Both the position numbers and the translations under genes were made by a program. From Mariprofundaceae bacterium (GTDB lineage: Bacteria; Pseudomonadota; Zetaproteobacteria; Mariprofundales; Mariprofundaceae), in the NCBI GenBank assembly GCA_027035825.1, contig JALVTX010000029.1:1-12495 (forward strand): DNA of 12,495 nt, written 5' to 3'. The notes beneath the pieces are model-generated. The model did not search any database and was not told the origin of the DNA. It saw only the letters and a program-made list of their open reading frames with translations. Shown piece after piece: positions 5,767-12,495 of this stretch (its first letter is position 1; each line of letters begins with the position of its first letter).

Positions 5767-7110
5767 TCAGGCCGTGAGCTTGCGGTCGAAGATCACGATG
5801 TCGTCCATCTTCCAGCCCTTCTTGTCCACCAGCGGCTTGAAGGCCCAGCGATAGATCAGGCGCACGCGCACCCGCGCATGCCCGGATGCCGGCGCCTTGA
5901 AATGAAAGCTCCGGTGCGCCGTCTGGCCGGGATAGATGCGCGTATCGAACAGGACATGATCGGCATTGAAGCCGCCGGTCGGCGCCTTGCCGGACTTGGT
6001 GGCAAACGGCCGCGCGAACATCGCGCCCACATGGCCGCCGAAATCGCGCGGCGAATGGCCCACGCCCGCCAGCGGCGGCAGCACCTCCTTCCTGCTTCCC
6101 GCGTGCGCCAGCGGCTTGCCGTCCTCATCCACGGCATCCACCACCAAAATCACGTTGCGCAGCGTGGCCGCGCCGGGAAAGGTGTGACCCGCGCCGGAGT
6201 TGGTCACGTCCACGTTCACCACCAGCGTCTCGCCCCGGCGGGAGGCCTCGGCCTTCATCGTCGCGGCCTTCTTCACCATCTCGGCATTGTGGCCGCCGTG
6301 GAAGAAATGGCGGTGAATCTGGCTGGCCGGACGCACCGGCCCGCCGATGGCGATGGGCCGGTCCTTGCCGCCCGTCGGCATGTGGCATTGCTGGCAAGTC
6401 TGCTTCACCACGCCCTTGTCGAAGGCCTGTTTCCAGACATGGTAGGTGTCCAGCGACAGCAGATGCTCCTGATTGTTGTGGCAGGCGGCGCAAAACTCCG
6501 ATTTGACATGGATCGGCGAGAACTTCGTCTTGTGGAAGGGGCTCTTGGCATCCTTGAGCGGCCCGCGCTTCACCTCGCCCCGGGCGCGCGTCACCATCTT
6601 CCAGATGCGCGTGTCATAGCGGCCGGTCTTGGGGTCGAAAATCACCTTCACGTCCTTGATGGTGTGGCAATAATCGCAGGAAATGCCCTTGGAGCCGCGC
6701 TTGATGGCCTCTTCCAGCGACAGCTCGTGGCCCGCATCGAGCACCACGTCCGGCGTGTGACAACTGGCGCAATCGCTGGCGCCCTTGGGCTTGAAGGCGC
6801 GAAAACCGATGCCGTCCGGCTTGCCCCTGGCATTCACCGCCGCGTAGAACTGACGGAACACCTGATCGTGCGGGGTTTGCCCCATGAACGAGGATTGATA
6901 GTCGCGCAATTTCTCCTGATGGCACGCGCCGCAGGTTTCGTTGTCCATGTATTCATAGTGCGGGTCATCGGCATCGGCGGCCGGCGCCGCGGAACTCGCG
7001 GGGCGCAGGCCCGCCACCAGCAGGCCCGCCCCGAAGCAAACCAGCACCAAGAGCCCCGCCACATGCCTGACCATGGGTTTCATTTTGTGCGTCTTCTCGT
7101 TCGGGTTCAA
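5767..7110 (-). CDS. secreted pentahaem c-type cytochrome with C-terminal beta domain
   Basis: This encodes 447 residues. A basic N-terminus and one hydrophobic stretch (about 17-35) form a signal peptide or membrane anchor. Five CXXCH haem sites are present: CGACH (60-64), CASCH (114-118), CDYCH (145-149), CAACH (207-211) and CQQCH (239-243). Several further His residues, such as those in HRHFFHGGH (266-274), could be distal ligands. The first part resembles the cytochrome c554 type (NETCGACHQEKLRDYQSSFM). After residue 290 there are no more haem sites; a probable beta-sandwich begins with VVNVDVTNSGAGHTFPGA, a pattern I recall in other multihaem cytochromes. The role should be periplasmic electron transfer, or an oxidase/reductase; the substrate is unknown. 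The start is TTG at 7110, with AAGGAGG five bases upstream; the ATG at 7083 lacks a good site. It lies 21 bases after the monohaem cytochrome gene and is surely in its operon. Confidence 0.9.
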   Translation of the reverse strand: MNPNEKTHKMKPMVRHVAGLLVLVCFGAGLLVAGLRPASSAAPAADADDPHYEYMDNETCGACHQEKLRDYQSSFMGQTPHDQVFRQFYAAVNARGKPDGIGFRAFKPKGASDCASCHTPDVVLDAGHELSLEEAIKRGSKGISCDYCHTIKDVKVIFDPKTGRYDTRIWKMVTRARGEVKRGPLKDAKSPFHKTKFSPIHVKSEFCAACHNNQEHLLSLDTYHVWKQAFDKGVVKQTCQQCHMPTGGKDRPIAIGGPVRPASQIHRHFFHGGHNAEMVKKAATMKAEASRRGETLVVNVDVTNSGAGHTFPGAATLRNVILVVDAVDEDGKPLAHAGSRKEVLPPLAGVGHSPRDFGGHVGAMFARPFATKSGKAPTGGFNADHVLFDTRIYPGQTAHRSFHFKAPASGHARVRVRLIYRWAFKPLVDKKGWKMDDIVIFDRKLTA

Positions 7111-7131
7111 TGCCGCCTCCTTTTTCCTGTC

Positions 7132-7614
7132 CTACTGCCGGAACCTCGCGTGGCATTGCACGCAGGAATTCAACACCGAATGCAGCGCGCGCAGGGACTT
7201 GTTCAGGTTCCGCGTTTTCAGCACCTTGCCCAGTTCATCGGCTTGGCTGTGGAACGCCAGGCCCATCGTCCTGAAATCGTTGTTGCCAAACATGTCGCAC
7301 ATCTTCTTCATTGCCGGCGTCAGCCCCAGTTTCTCGTGCGCGATTTTCGCCGCCTCGTCAAACCGGCCATCGGCCACCAACCCCACGATCGCCTGTACGG
7401 CCGCCAGGTGCTCGCGCATCATCCGCTTCTGCATCATGCGCATCGGCGCAGCCAAATGGAGCGAGACGCGGCCATCCTCCGCCATCGGCCCCGCGTCCAT
7501 GCCGTGCATCATCATCCCGCCGTGCCCCATTTCGTGTCCCATCTCGTGCGCCGATGCCGCCAGCGCCGCCAGACCAATCCACCCGCTCACCAACACTACC
7601 CATGCCTTGCCCAT
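7132..7614 (-). CDS. secreted monohaem cytochrome, c'-like, with Met/His-rich N-terminus
   Basis: This encodes 160 residues. An N-terminal hydrophobic segment (4-21) ends at ASA, a signal peptidase site. The mature start is a striking metal-binding-like stretch, HEMGHEMGHGGMMMHGMD (23-40), very rich in Met and His, as in periplasmic copper-handling proteins. A helical body follows, with many Met (MRMMQKRMMREH). The single haem site CVQCH (151-155) is at the very C-terminus followed by ARFRQ, the arrangement of the cytochrome c' family (four-helix bundle). A free cysteine, C106, lies in KKMCDMFG. The start at 7614 has AGGAGG six bases upstream; the open frame to 7683 would cover the palindromic site. 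It precedes the pentahaem gene by 21 bases and follows the Crp/Fnr gene by 65. Likely roles are electron transfer, gas or metal binding; which one cannot be told from sequence. Confidence 0.85.
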   Translation of the reverse strand: MGKAWVVLVSGWIGLAALAASAHEMGHEMGHGGMMMHGMDAGPMAEDGRVSLHLAAPMRMMQKRMMREHLAAVQAIVGLVADGRFDEAAKIAHEKLGLTPAMKKMCDMFGNNDFRTMGLAFHSQADELGKVLKTRNLNKSLRALHSVLNSCVQCHARFRQ

Positions 7615-7674
7615 CCATTGCCTCCTTGTGACTGGAATCGGGCGCATCCTGCCGGGATCGGCCGGCGGGAACGT

Positions 7675-7688
7675 ATGATTCAAATCAT
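7675..7688. promoter_or_regulatory. FNR-like palindrome upstream of the cytochrome genes
   Basis: ATGATTTGAATCAT (minus strand) has the core TGAT-N4-ATCA, the arrangement of FNR/DNR-class sites (TTGAT-N4-ATCAA), with only the outermost pair changed. It overlaps the last codons of the Crp/Fnr gene and lies about 60 bases upstream of the monohaem cytochrome start, so it could be that regulator's own target. I could not identify a good -10 box. Confidence 0.55.
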
Positions 7689-8255
7689 GCGCAAGGCGCC
7701 GGCCTCGCGCGCAATGTGGCCGCGGGATTCCAGCTCGCGCAGCGCGCGGTAGAAGGTTTCATGCGCCAGGCCCAGCTGCCAGGCCATATCCTTGAGGCTG
7801 GATCGCACCGGGATGCGGCCATTTTCATCGGCCTCCAGCCGCAGCCAGGCCAGGATACGATCCTGGGCCGAGCGGATATTGCGGACTTCCAGCAGGGCGC
7901 GCAGACGCTGGATGCGCCGGGCATAGAGCGCCAGCACCTCCCGGCACATGCCAGGGTCGCGGGCCAGCGTCTCCAGCACGGGCGCGCGGGCAAAACGAAG
8001 CACCGCGGCGGGGCCCGCCGCCACCGCCGCGCAGTGATAGCGATCGGAAAACAACGAGGCCTCGGCCACCATCTCCGGCTCCAAGGCCAGTTGCAGCACC
8101 ACCGGGTTCCCGTCCTCGCTGCTGCGCTCCAGCCGCACCCGGCCGCGCCGCACGATGAACAGGTGCGTCACCGCATCGCCCTGCCGGAACAGATGCTCGC
8201 CCCGCGCTAGCTCTACCTGCTCGGGGCTCGCGATGCGTCGCAACCATGATTCCAT
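7680..8255 (-). CDS. Crp/Fnr-family transcriptional regulator
   Basis: This encodes 191 residues, somewhat short for the family at the N-terminus. The cyclic-nucleotide-like beta barrel is recognisable: LARGEHLFRQGDAVTHLFIV with RRGRVRLERSSEDG, then PEMVAEASLFSDRYHCAAVA. A long C-helix follows (about 97-135), and a C-terminal helix-turn-helix, SSLKDMAWQLGLAHETFYRA (152-171) with LRELESRGHI. The recognition helix keeps the Glu (E166) and Arg (R170) of FNR's E-x-x-S-R but has Tyr in place of Ser. The N-terminal cysteines of iron-sulfur FNR are missing (only C75 and C104 exist), so it is not an oxygen-sensing cluster protein; the ligand could be haem, nitric oxide, a nucleotide or none. The ATG at 8255 begins 7 bases after the arsC stop, with no clear ribosome site, suggesting coupling to arsC. 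An FNR-like palindrome lies over its 3' end. Confidence 0.9.
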   Translation of the reverse strand: MESWLRRIASPEQVELARGEHLFRQGDAVTHLFIVRRGRVRLERSSEDGNPVVLQLALEPEMVAEASLFSDRYHCAAVAAGPAAVLRFARAPVLETLARDPGMCREVLALYARRIQRLRALLEVRNIRSAQDRILAWLRLEADENGRIPVRSSLKDMAWQLGLAHETFYRALRELESRGHIAREAGALRMI

Positions 8256-8262
8256 CGGCGAA

Positions 8263-8694
8263 TCAGCGGCTGGTTTCCAGCCAGTCCTCGATGTGCGCGC
8301 GAATCTCGTCCCGCACGCGGCGAAACTCGGCCATGATCTCCTCCTCCGTGCCGGTGGCCTTCGCGGGATCGTCGAACGGCCAGTGCTGTTTCTCGCAGCT
8401 GGCCGGAACCGCCGGGCAGCGCTCGTCGGCATGGCCGCAGACGGTGATGACGAGATCGATCTTCTCCAGCAGCCCGGGGTCGAGGACTTCCGAGCGCTGG
8501 CCGGAAATGTCCACGCCGGCCTCGCGCATCACGGCCACCGCGCGCGGGTTGAGCCCGTGCGCCTCGATGCCGGCCGAGAAGACCTCGAAGCGATCCCCGC
8601 CCAGATGCCGGAGCCACCCCTCGGCCATCTGCGAGCGGCAGGAATTGCCGGTGCACAGGAACAGCACCCGCGTCTTGCCCGCCCCGGCGCTCAT
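8263..8694 (-). CDS. arsC: arsenate reductase, low-molecular-weight phosphatase type
   Basis: This encodes 143 residues and reduces arsenate to arsenite in the cytoplasm so that the Acr3 pump can export it. It is of the thioredoxin-coupled type (as in plasmid pI258), not the glutaredoxin type: the phosphatase loop CTGNSCRSQMAEG gives nucleophile C14 and R20, the redox cysteines are C86 and C93 in TVCGHADERCP, and FDDPA (108-112) carries the catalytic-acid Asp region. All key residues are present. Its ATG shares ATGA with the stop of acr3 (4-base overlap), so the two are translationally coupled. The Crp/Fnr gene follows 7 bases after its stop, which ties that regulator to the arsenic transcript. 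Confidence 0.95.
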   Translation of the reverse strand: MSAGAGKTRVLFLCTGNSCRSQMAEGWLRHLGGDRFEVFSAGIEAHGLNPRAVAVMREAGVDISGQRSEVLDPGLLEKIDLVITVCGHADERCPAVPASCEKQHWPFDDPAKATGTEEEIMAEFRRVRDEIRAHIEDWLETSR

Positions 8695-9761
8695 TCCCGC
8701 GCCTCCGCCGGCTGCAATGCGGGCCGCATGAGCCCCGCCTCGTACCAGCCCTTGGTGCGGTTGACGATGCGAACCACCGACAGCATCACCGGCACCTCGA
8801 CCAGCACGCCGACGACGGTAGCCAGCGCCGCGCCGGACTCGAAGCCGAACAGCGCGATGGCCGCAGCCACGGCCAGCTCGAAGAAATTGGAGGCGCCGAT
8901 CAGCGCCGAGGGACCGGCCACCTCGTGCGCCACGCCGAGCCTGCGGTTGAGCCAGTAGGCCAGCATGGAGTTGAAGTAGACCTGCACGGTGATCGGAATC
9001 GCCAGCAGCAGGATCACCAGCGGTTGGCGCACGATCTGCTCGCCCTGGAAGCCGAACAGCAGCACCACCGTGACCACCAACGCCGCCATCGAGACAGGGT
9101 CCATCATGTGCAGCACGTCATCCAGCCGCCCCCGGGCCAGAAGCGCCTTGCGGGCAAAGAAGGCCACGACGACCGGAATCACGATGTAGAGCAGCACGGA
9201 GAGAAACAGCGTGTCCCACGGCACGGTGATGGCGGCCACGCCGAGCAGCAGGCCGACGATGGGCGCGAACGCAAAGACCATGATGACGTCGTTGAGCGCC
9301 ACTTGGGTGAGCGTGAACTGCGGGTGGCCGTTCACCAGTCGCGACCAGACGAAGACCATCGCCGTGCAGGGCGCGGCGGCCAGCAGGATCAACCCGCCGA
9401 TGTAGTCACCGATCTGCGCCGGATCCAGCCAGCGGGCAAACAGGCCGTGCAGGAACACGTAGCCCAACAGCGCCATCGAGAACGGCTTGATGAGCCAGTT
9501 CACCGCCAGCGTCACGCCAACGCCGCGACGATGATGCCAGACCTCGTGCAGCGCCGAGTAATCGATCTTCAGCAGCATGGGCAGGATCATCGCCCAGATC
9601 AGCACCGCCACCGGCAGGTTGATGTGCGCCACCTCCATGCCGCCCAGAACGTGGAAGAAGGCGGGAAAGCGCGAACCAAGCGCGATGCCGGCCACGATGG
9701 CCAGAAACACCCAGAGCGTGAGCCAGCGGGCGAACAGGCCCAGGGGCTGCGATGCGGACAT
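8691..9761 (-). CDS. acr3: Acr3-family arsenite efflux transporter
   Basis: This encodes 356 residues in the inner membrane with about ten hydrophobic helices. It expels arsenite, driven by proton motive force. The Acr3 hallmarks are present: the essential cysteine C132 in APCTAMVFVWS, LTQVALNDV shortly after, and the conserved Glu E295 in GASNFFELAVA. These separate it from the unrelated ArsB pump. The ATG at 9761 has GGAGG upstream at good distance; the open frame extends to 9857 but that part runs over the promoter/operator and into the end of arsR, so it is not coding. The promoter 31 bases upstream contains an inverted repeat fit for ArsR, so the gene should be induced by arsenite or antimonite. 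It overlaps arsC by four bases. Confidence 0.95.
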   Translation of the reverse strand: MSASQPLGLFARWLTLWVFLAIVAGIALGSRFPAFFHVLGGMEVAHINLPVAVLIWAMILPMLLKIDYSALHEVWHHRRGVGVTLAVNWLIKPFSMALLGYVFLHGLFARWLDPAQIGDYIGGLILLAAAPCTAMVFVWSRLVNGHPQFTLTQVALNDVIMVFAFAPIVGLLLGVAAITVPWDTLFLSVLLYIVIPVVVAFFARKALLARGRLDDVLHMMDPVSMAALVVTVVLLFGFQGEQIVRQPLVILLLAIPITVQVYFNSMLAYWLNRRLGVAHEVAGPSALIGASNFFELAVAAAIALFGFESGAALATVVGVLVEVPVMLSVVRIVNRTKGWYEAGLMRPALQPAEARE

Positions 9762-9791
9762 GACGACCTCCGAACAATCGTGATACGGGCC

Positions 9792-9819
9792 ATCATATCC
9801 ATTTATGCGGATATGTAAA
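9792..9819 (-). promoter_or_regulatory. acr3 promoter with embedded ArsR operator
   Basis: On the minus strand TTTACA (9814-9819, five of six) and TATGAT (9792-9797, five of six) are 16 bases apart, a good sigma70 promoter. Inside it a perfect inverted repeat, CATATCC (minus strand, 9809-9815) and GGATATG (9794-9800), is separated by 8 bases. From memory, similar CATATCC/GGATATG sites occur in front of arsR and acr3 genes in proteobacteria. Bound ArsR would block polymerase directly. Confidence 0.82.
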
Positions 9820-9822
9820 TGA

Positions 9823-10161
9823 CTACCCCTGCGTGGCTCGCACGAGCCTCCCGGCATCCTCGTCGAAGACGGCCGCCTCGCCGTGCTCCGCCACCACGGC
9901 CGCGAGCCGCGCGGCCAGCTCGCCGTGCAGGCGATAGTGCATCCACTTGCCGGCGCGGCGGGCCCGAACCAGCCCCGCCTGACGCAACACGCCCAGATGC
10001 CGGGAGACGGTGCTTTGCGGCAGCGCCAGCGCCGCCGTCAGGTGGCAAACGCACAGCTCGTCATGGCCGGCCAGCAGGAGGAACAGTCGCAACCGCACGG
10101 GATCGCCCAGCGCCTTGAAGACCTGCGCCAGCGCCGATTCCGCCGCGTCCGTCCCGCTCAA
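9823..10161 (-). CDS. arsR: ArsR/SmtB-family arsenite-responsive repressor
   Basis: This encodes 112 residues. It is a winged helix-turn-helix dimer that leaves its operator when As(III) or Sb(III) binds. The metalloid site is seen as ELCVCHL with C37 and C39 at the start of the DNA-binding region, as in the E. coli type, but no third cysteine follows. LPQSTVSRHLGVLRQAGLV (47-65) is the recognition helix-turn-helix, and RRAGKWMHYRL the wing. No ATG is available; the start is TTG at 10161 with only a weak ribosome site, which may keep expression low or tie it to the cytochrome b561 gene ending 16 bases upstream. Its operator is downstream, in front of acr3, and I see none upstream, so it appears not to control its own transcription. 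Confidence 0.93.
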   Translation of the reverse strand: MSGTDAAESALAQVFKALGDPVRLRLFLLLAGHDELCVCHLTAALALPQSTVSRHLGVLRQAGLVRARRAGKWMHYRLHGELAARLAAVVAEHGEAAVFDEDAGRLVRATQG

Positions 10162-10177
10162 GCCGCGCTCGTTGCGC

Positions 10178-10816
10178 TCAATGCGGCTTGATGCGGGCCA
10201 GCAGGTTGTGCCCTTGCCGCAGATGCAGAATCACGGCCAGCACGTGCAGCGCCAGGAGCACCTCCAGCACGCCGACGATGCCCTCGTGCAGTTCGCCCAC
10301 GGCCGCGATGAATGCCGTCTGATGCCCGTGCTCGTTCCAGCCGTTGAAGAGAATCGCGCCGGTGACCGCCATGCCAAACATGCACAGGATGATGAAGCCG
10401 TGCACCGTGCGCGCCAGCCGCTCCCCCTCCTCCGGCGGCGCCAGACGCCCCTGTTTCCACAGCGGCATCTGCGACCTCGCCTCCTGGGCCAGCCCGCGCC
10501 GGCCCTCGCCCGTCAGCCACGGGAACAGCTCCCGCCAACCCGCGCCGGGCATGTCGCTGAAGGCCATCAGCACCCGAACCAGCACCAGCGCCGCGATGAA
10601 CAGGCCCAGAAACTCGTGCACCTCGAAGCCCAGCGTCTCCGGCTGCACGATGTCCCCGTGTCCCTCGTGCGCGAAGGCGGACAAAATCCAGCCGGCCTCG
10701 TCTTCGTCCGCCTCGGCGATGCCGGGCACGGTCATCAGCTCGCCGATGGCCAACTGTACGAGCGTCGCCAGCGCGATCAACGAATGCAGCACGCGGATGG
10801 GCAAGGCATAGGACAT
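10178..10816 (-). CDS. cytochrome b561-type membrane protein
   Basis: This encodes 212 residues in the inner membrane with four main hydrophobic helices. It is of the bacterial cytochrome b561 type, whose members carry b haems and pass electrons between quinones and periplasmic partners or serve as hydrogenase subunits. Candidate haem ligands are in helices: H11 (RVLHSLIAL), H67 (EVHEFLGLF), H139 (TVHGFIILC) and H191 (LALHVLAVILH), with a further His at 177. A hydrophilic loop (about 85-135) separates helices two and three. The start at 10816 has AAGGAGA upstream. It follows argG by 21 bases and precedes arsR by 16. Whether it works with the downstream c-type cytochromes or with a partner elsewhere is not shown; the physiological electron donor is unknown. 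Confidence 0.85.
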   Translation of the reverse strand: MSYALPIRVLHSLIALATLVQLAIGELMTVPGIAEADEDEAGWILSAFAHEGHGDIVQPETLGFEVHEFLGLFIAALVLVRVLMAFSDMPGAGWRELFPWLTGEGRRGLAQEARSQMPLWKQGRLAPPEEGERLARTVHGFIILCMFGMAVTGAILFNGWNEHGHQTAFIAAVGELHEGIVGVLEVLLALHVLAVILHLRQGHNLLARIKPH

Positions 10817-10837
10817 GGGCTCGTCTCCTTGAAAAAA

Positions 10838-12058
<1,221 letters not shown>

Positions 12059-12108
12059 CGCGCCCGCTCCCGAAATTCGTGGTTTGCGCCCCGTGCGGCG
12101 CGCGGCGG

Positions 12109-12114
12109 ATGATA
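12109..12114 (-). promoter_or_regulatory. possible -10 element in the argF-argG gap
   Basis: The minus-strand hexamer TATCAT matches TATAAT in five of six positions and lies about 50 bases before argG. The best -35 at 17 bases, TAGTCC, is poor, and I see no clear arginine-repressor site. The 102-base gap otherwise shows only GC-rich sequence. Confidence 0.25.
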
Positions 12115-12160
12115 CACGCCGCAAGCGCGCGGGACTACGGCCGCCCGCCCTCGGCCTGCT

Positions 12161-12495
12161 TCAGAGCAGCAGAAACTCCAGCAGCGCCTTCTGCGCGTGC
12201 AGGCGGTTCTCGGCCTCGTCCCACACCACGGACTGCGGGCCGTCAATCACCTCGGCCGTCACCTCCTCGCCGCGATGCGCCGGCAGGCAGTGCATGAACA
12301 GCGCATCCGGCCGGGCGGCGGCCATCACCCGCGCATCCACGGTGAAGCCCGCAAAGGCGCGCGCCCGCTCGGCCTGCTCCTCCTCCTGCCCCATCGAGGC
12401 CCAGACATCGGTGGTCACGAGGTCGGCGTCATGCGCCGCCTCCAGCGGATCATCCGTGAGCGTCACGTCCGCGCCCAGGGCCCGCGCCGCCTCCA
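12161..12495 (-). CDS. argF: ornithine carbamoyltransferase (5' partial)
   Basis: This enzyme makes citrulline from ornithine and carbamoyl phosphate. Only the C-terminal 111 codons are in the window; the gene runs off the right edge in an open frame. The ornithine-binding signature is plain: FMHCLPAHRGEEV, with HCLP conserved across ornithine carbamoyltransferases, then VVWDEAENRLHAQKALLEFL at the end. Upstream, VTTDVWASMGQEEE is the DVW.SMG loop of the family. These are more typical of the ornithine than of the aspartate enzyme. The stop is at 12161-12163. It probably forms a unit with argG downstream. Confidence 0.96.
   Translation of the reverse strand, partial: EAARALGADVTLTDDPLEAAHDADLVTTDVWASMGQEEEQAERARAFAGFTVDARVMAAARPDALFMHCLPAHRGEEVTAEVIDGPQSVVWDEAENRLHAQKALLEFLLL

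Noticed and set aside
4770..5777. A 335-codon plus-strand open frame opposite ilvE
   Set aside because: The minus-strand IlvE is complete and convincing; this frame is its antisense.
5878..7752. A 624-codon plus-strand open frame opposite both cytochrome genes
   Set aside because: The opposite strand has haem motifs, signal peptides and good ribosome sites. This frame is rich in His, Arg and Ala, as expected of a shadow.
7680..8255. An oxygen-sensing iron-sulfur FNR
   Set aside because: The required cysteine set is missing; only two cysteines are present and not in the right place.
8256..8432. N-terminal extension of the Crp/Fnr protein
   Set aside because: It overlaps arsC in another frame and translates to Arg/Ser/Pro-rich sequence unlike the sensor domain.
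8691..9761. ArsB-type arsenite pump
   Set aside because: The APCTAMVFVWS and GASNFFELAVA blocks belong to Acr3, an unrelated family.
9762..9857. N-terminal extension of Acr3
   Set aside because: It would run through the promoter/operator and into the arsR 3' end, and a good ribosome site precedes the ATG at 9761.

Overview
The window is GC-rich chromosomal DNA with ordinary proteobacterial housekeeping genes (argJ, a MutT-type Nudix gene, ilvE, argG, argF) alternating with accessory genes. The ArgJ, IlvE, ArgG and ArgF sequences, the argF-argG adjacency and the many c-type and b-type cytochromes suggest a respiratory, possibly chemolithotrophic, betaproteobacterium or a related gammaproteobacterium. 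That placement is an inference from remembered gene orders; no search was run.

Layout. (1) 1-703: the 3' part of argJ, plus strand. (2) 704-2558: a three-gene minus-strand cassette clearly poorer in GC than its surroundings. It encodes a TIGR04255-family protein and two small proteins of unknown function, tightly coupled (1-base overlap, then a 6-base gap). (3) 2559-3588: a toxin-antitoxin operon of unusual composition: Phd/YefM antitoxin, PIN-domain (VapC-like) toxin, then a HigA-like antitoxin with no HigB. The genes are joined by 4-base GTGA and ATGA overlaps and have a good sigma70-type promoter. (4) 3645-4055: a MutT-like Nudix hydrolase ending in a strong bidirectional terminator. (5) 4071-5675: a secreted DUF992 protein and ilvE. 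(6) 5767-8255: a Crp/Fnr-family regulator followed by a secreted monohaem cytochrome with a Met/His-rich segment and a pentahaem cytochrome. An FNR-like palindrome lies over the regulator's last codons, just upstream of the cytochrome genes. (7) 8263-10161: an arsenic module, arsR-acr3-arsC. A promoter with an embedded inverted repeat, very probably the ArsR operator, lies between arsR and acr3. (8) 10178-12495: a cytochrome b561, argG and the 3' part of argF.

How the genes may work together. From argF down to the pentahaem cytochrome every gene is on the minus strand. Gaps are 21 bases or shorter except at three points: argF-argG (102 bases, no clear signals), arsR-acr3 (61 bases, holding the acr3 promoter/operator) and regulator-cytochrome (65 bases, holding the FNR-like palindrome). 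A plausible reading is that argG, b561 and arsR share transcription, that acr3-arsC-regulator form an ArsR-controlled unit, and that the cytochrome pair is controlled by the Crp/Fnr protein encoded just upstream. ArgJ, ArgG and ArgF are all arginine-synthesis enzymes but sit in two separate places here.

The strongest candidates for something little described are the low-GC TIGR04255 trio, the three-part Phd/PIN/HigA operon beside it, and the physical link between arsenite export genes and a redox-cytochrome module with its own Crp/Fnr regulator. No tRNA, rRNA, CRISPR array, insertion sequence or transposase was seen. No stretch longer than about 155 bases lacks a gene.
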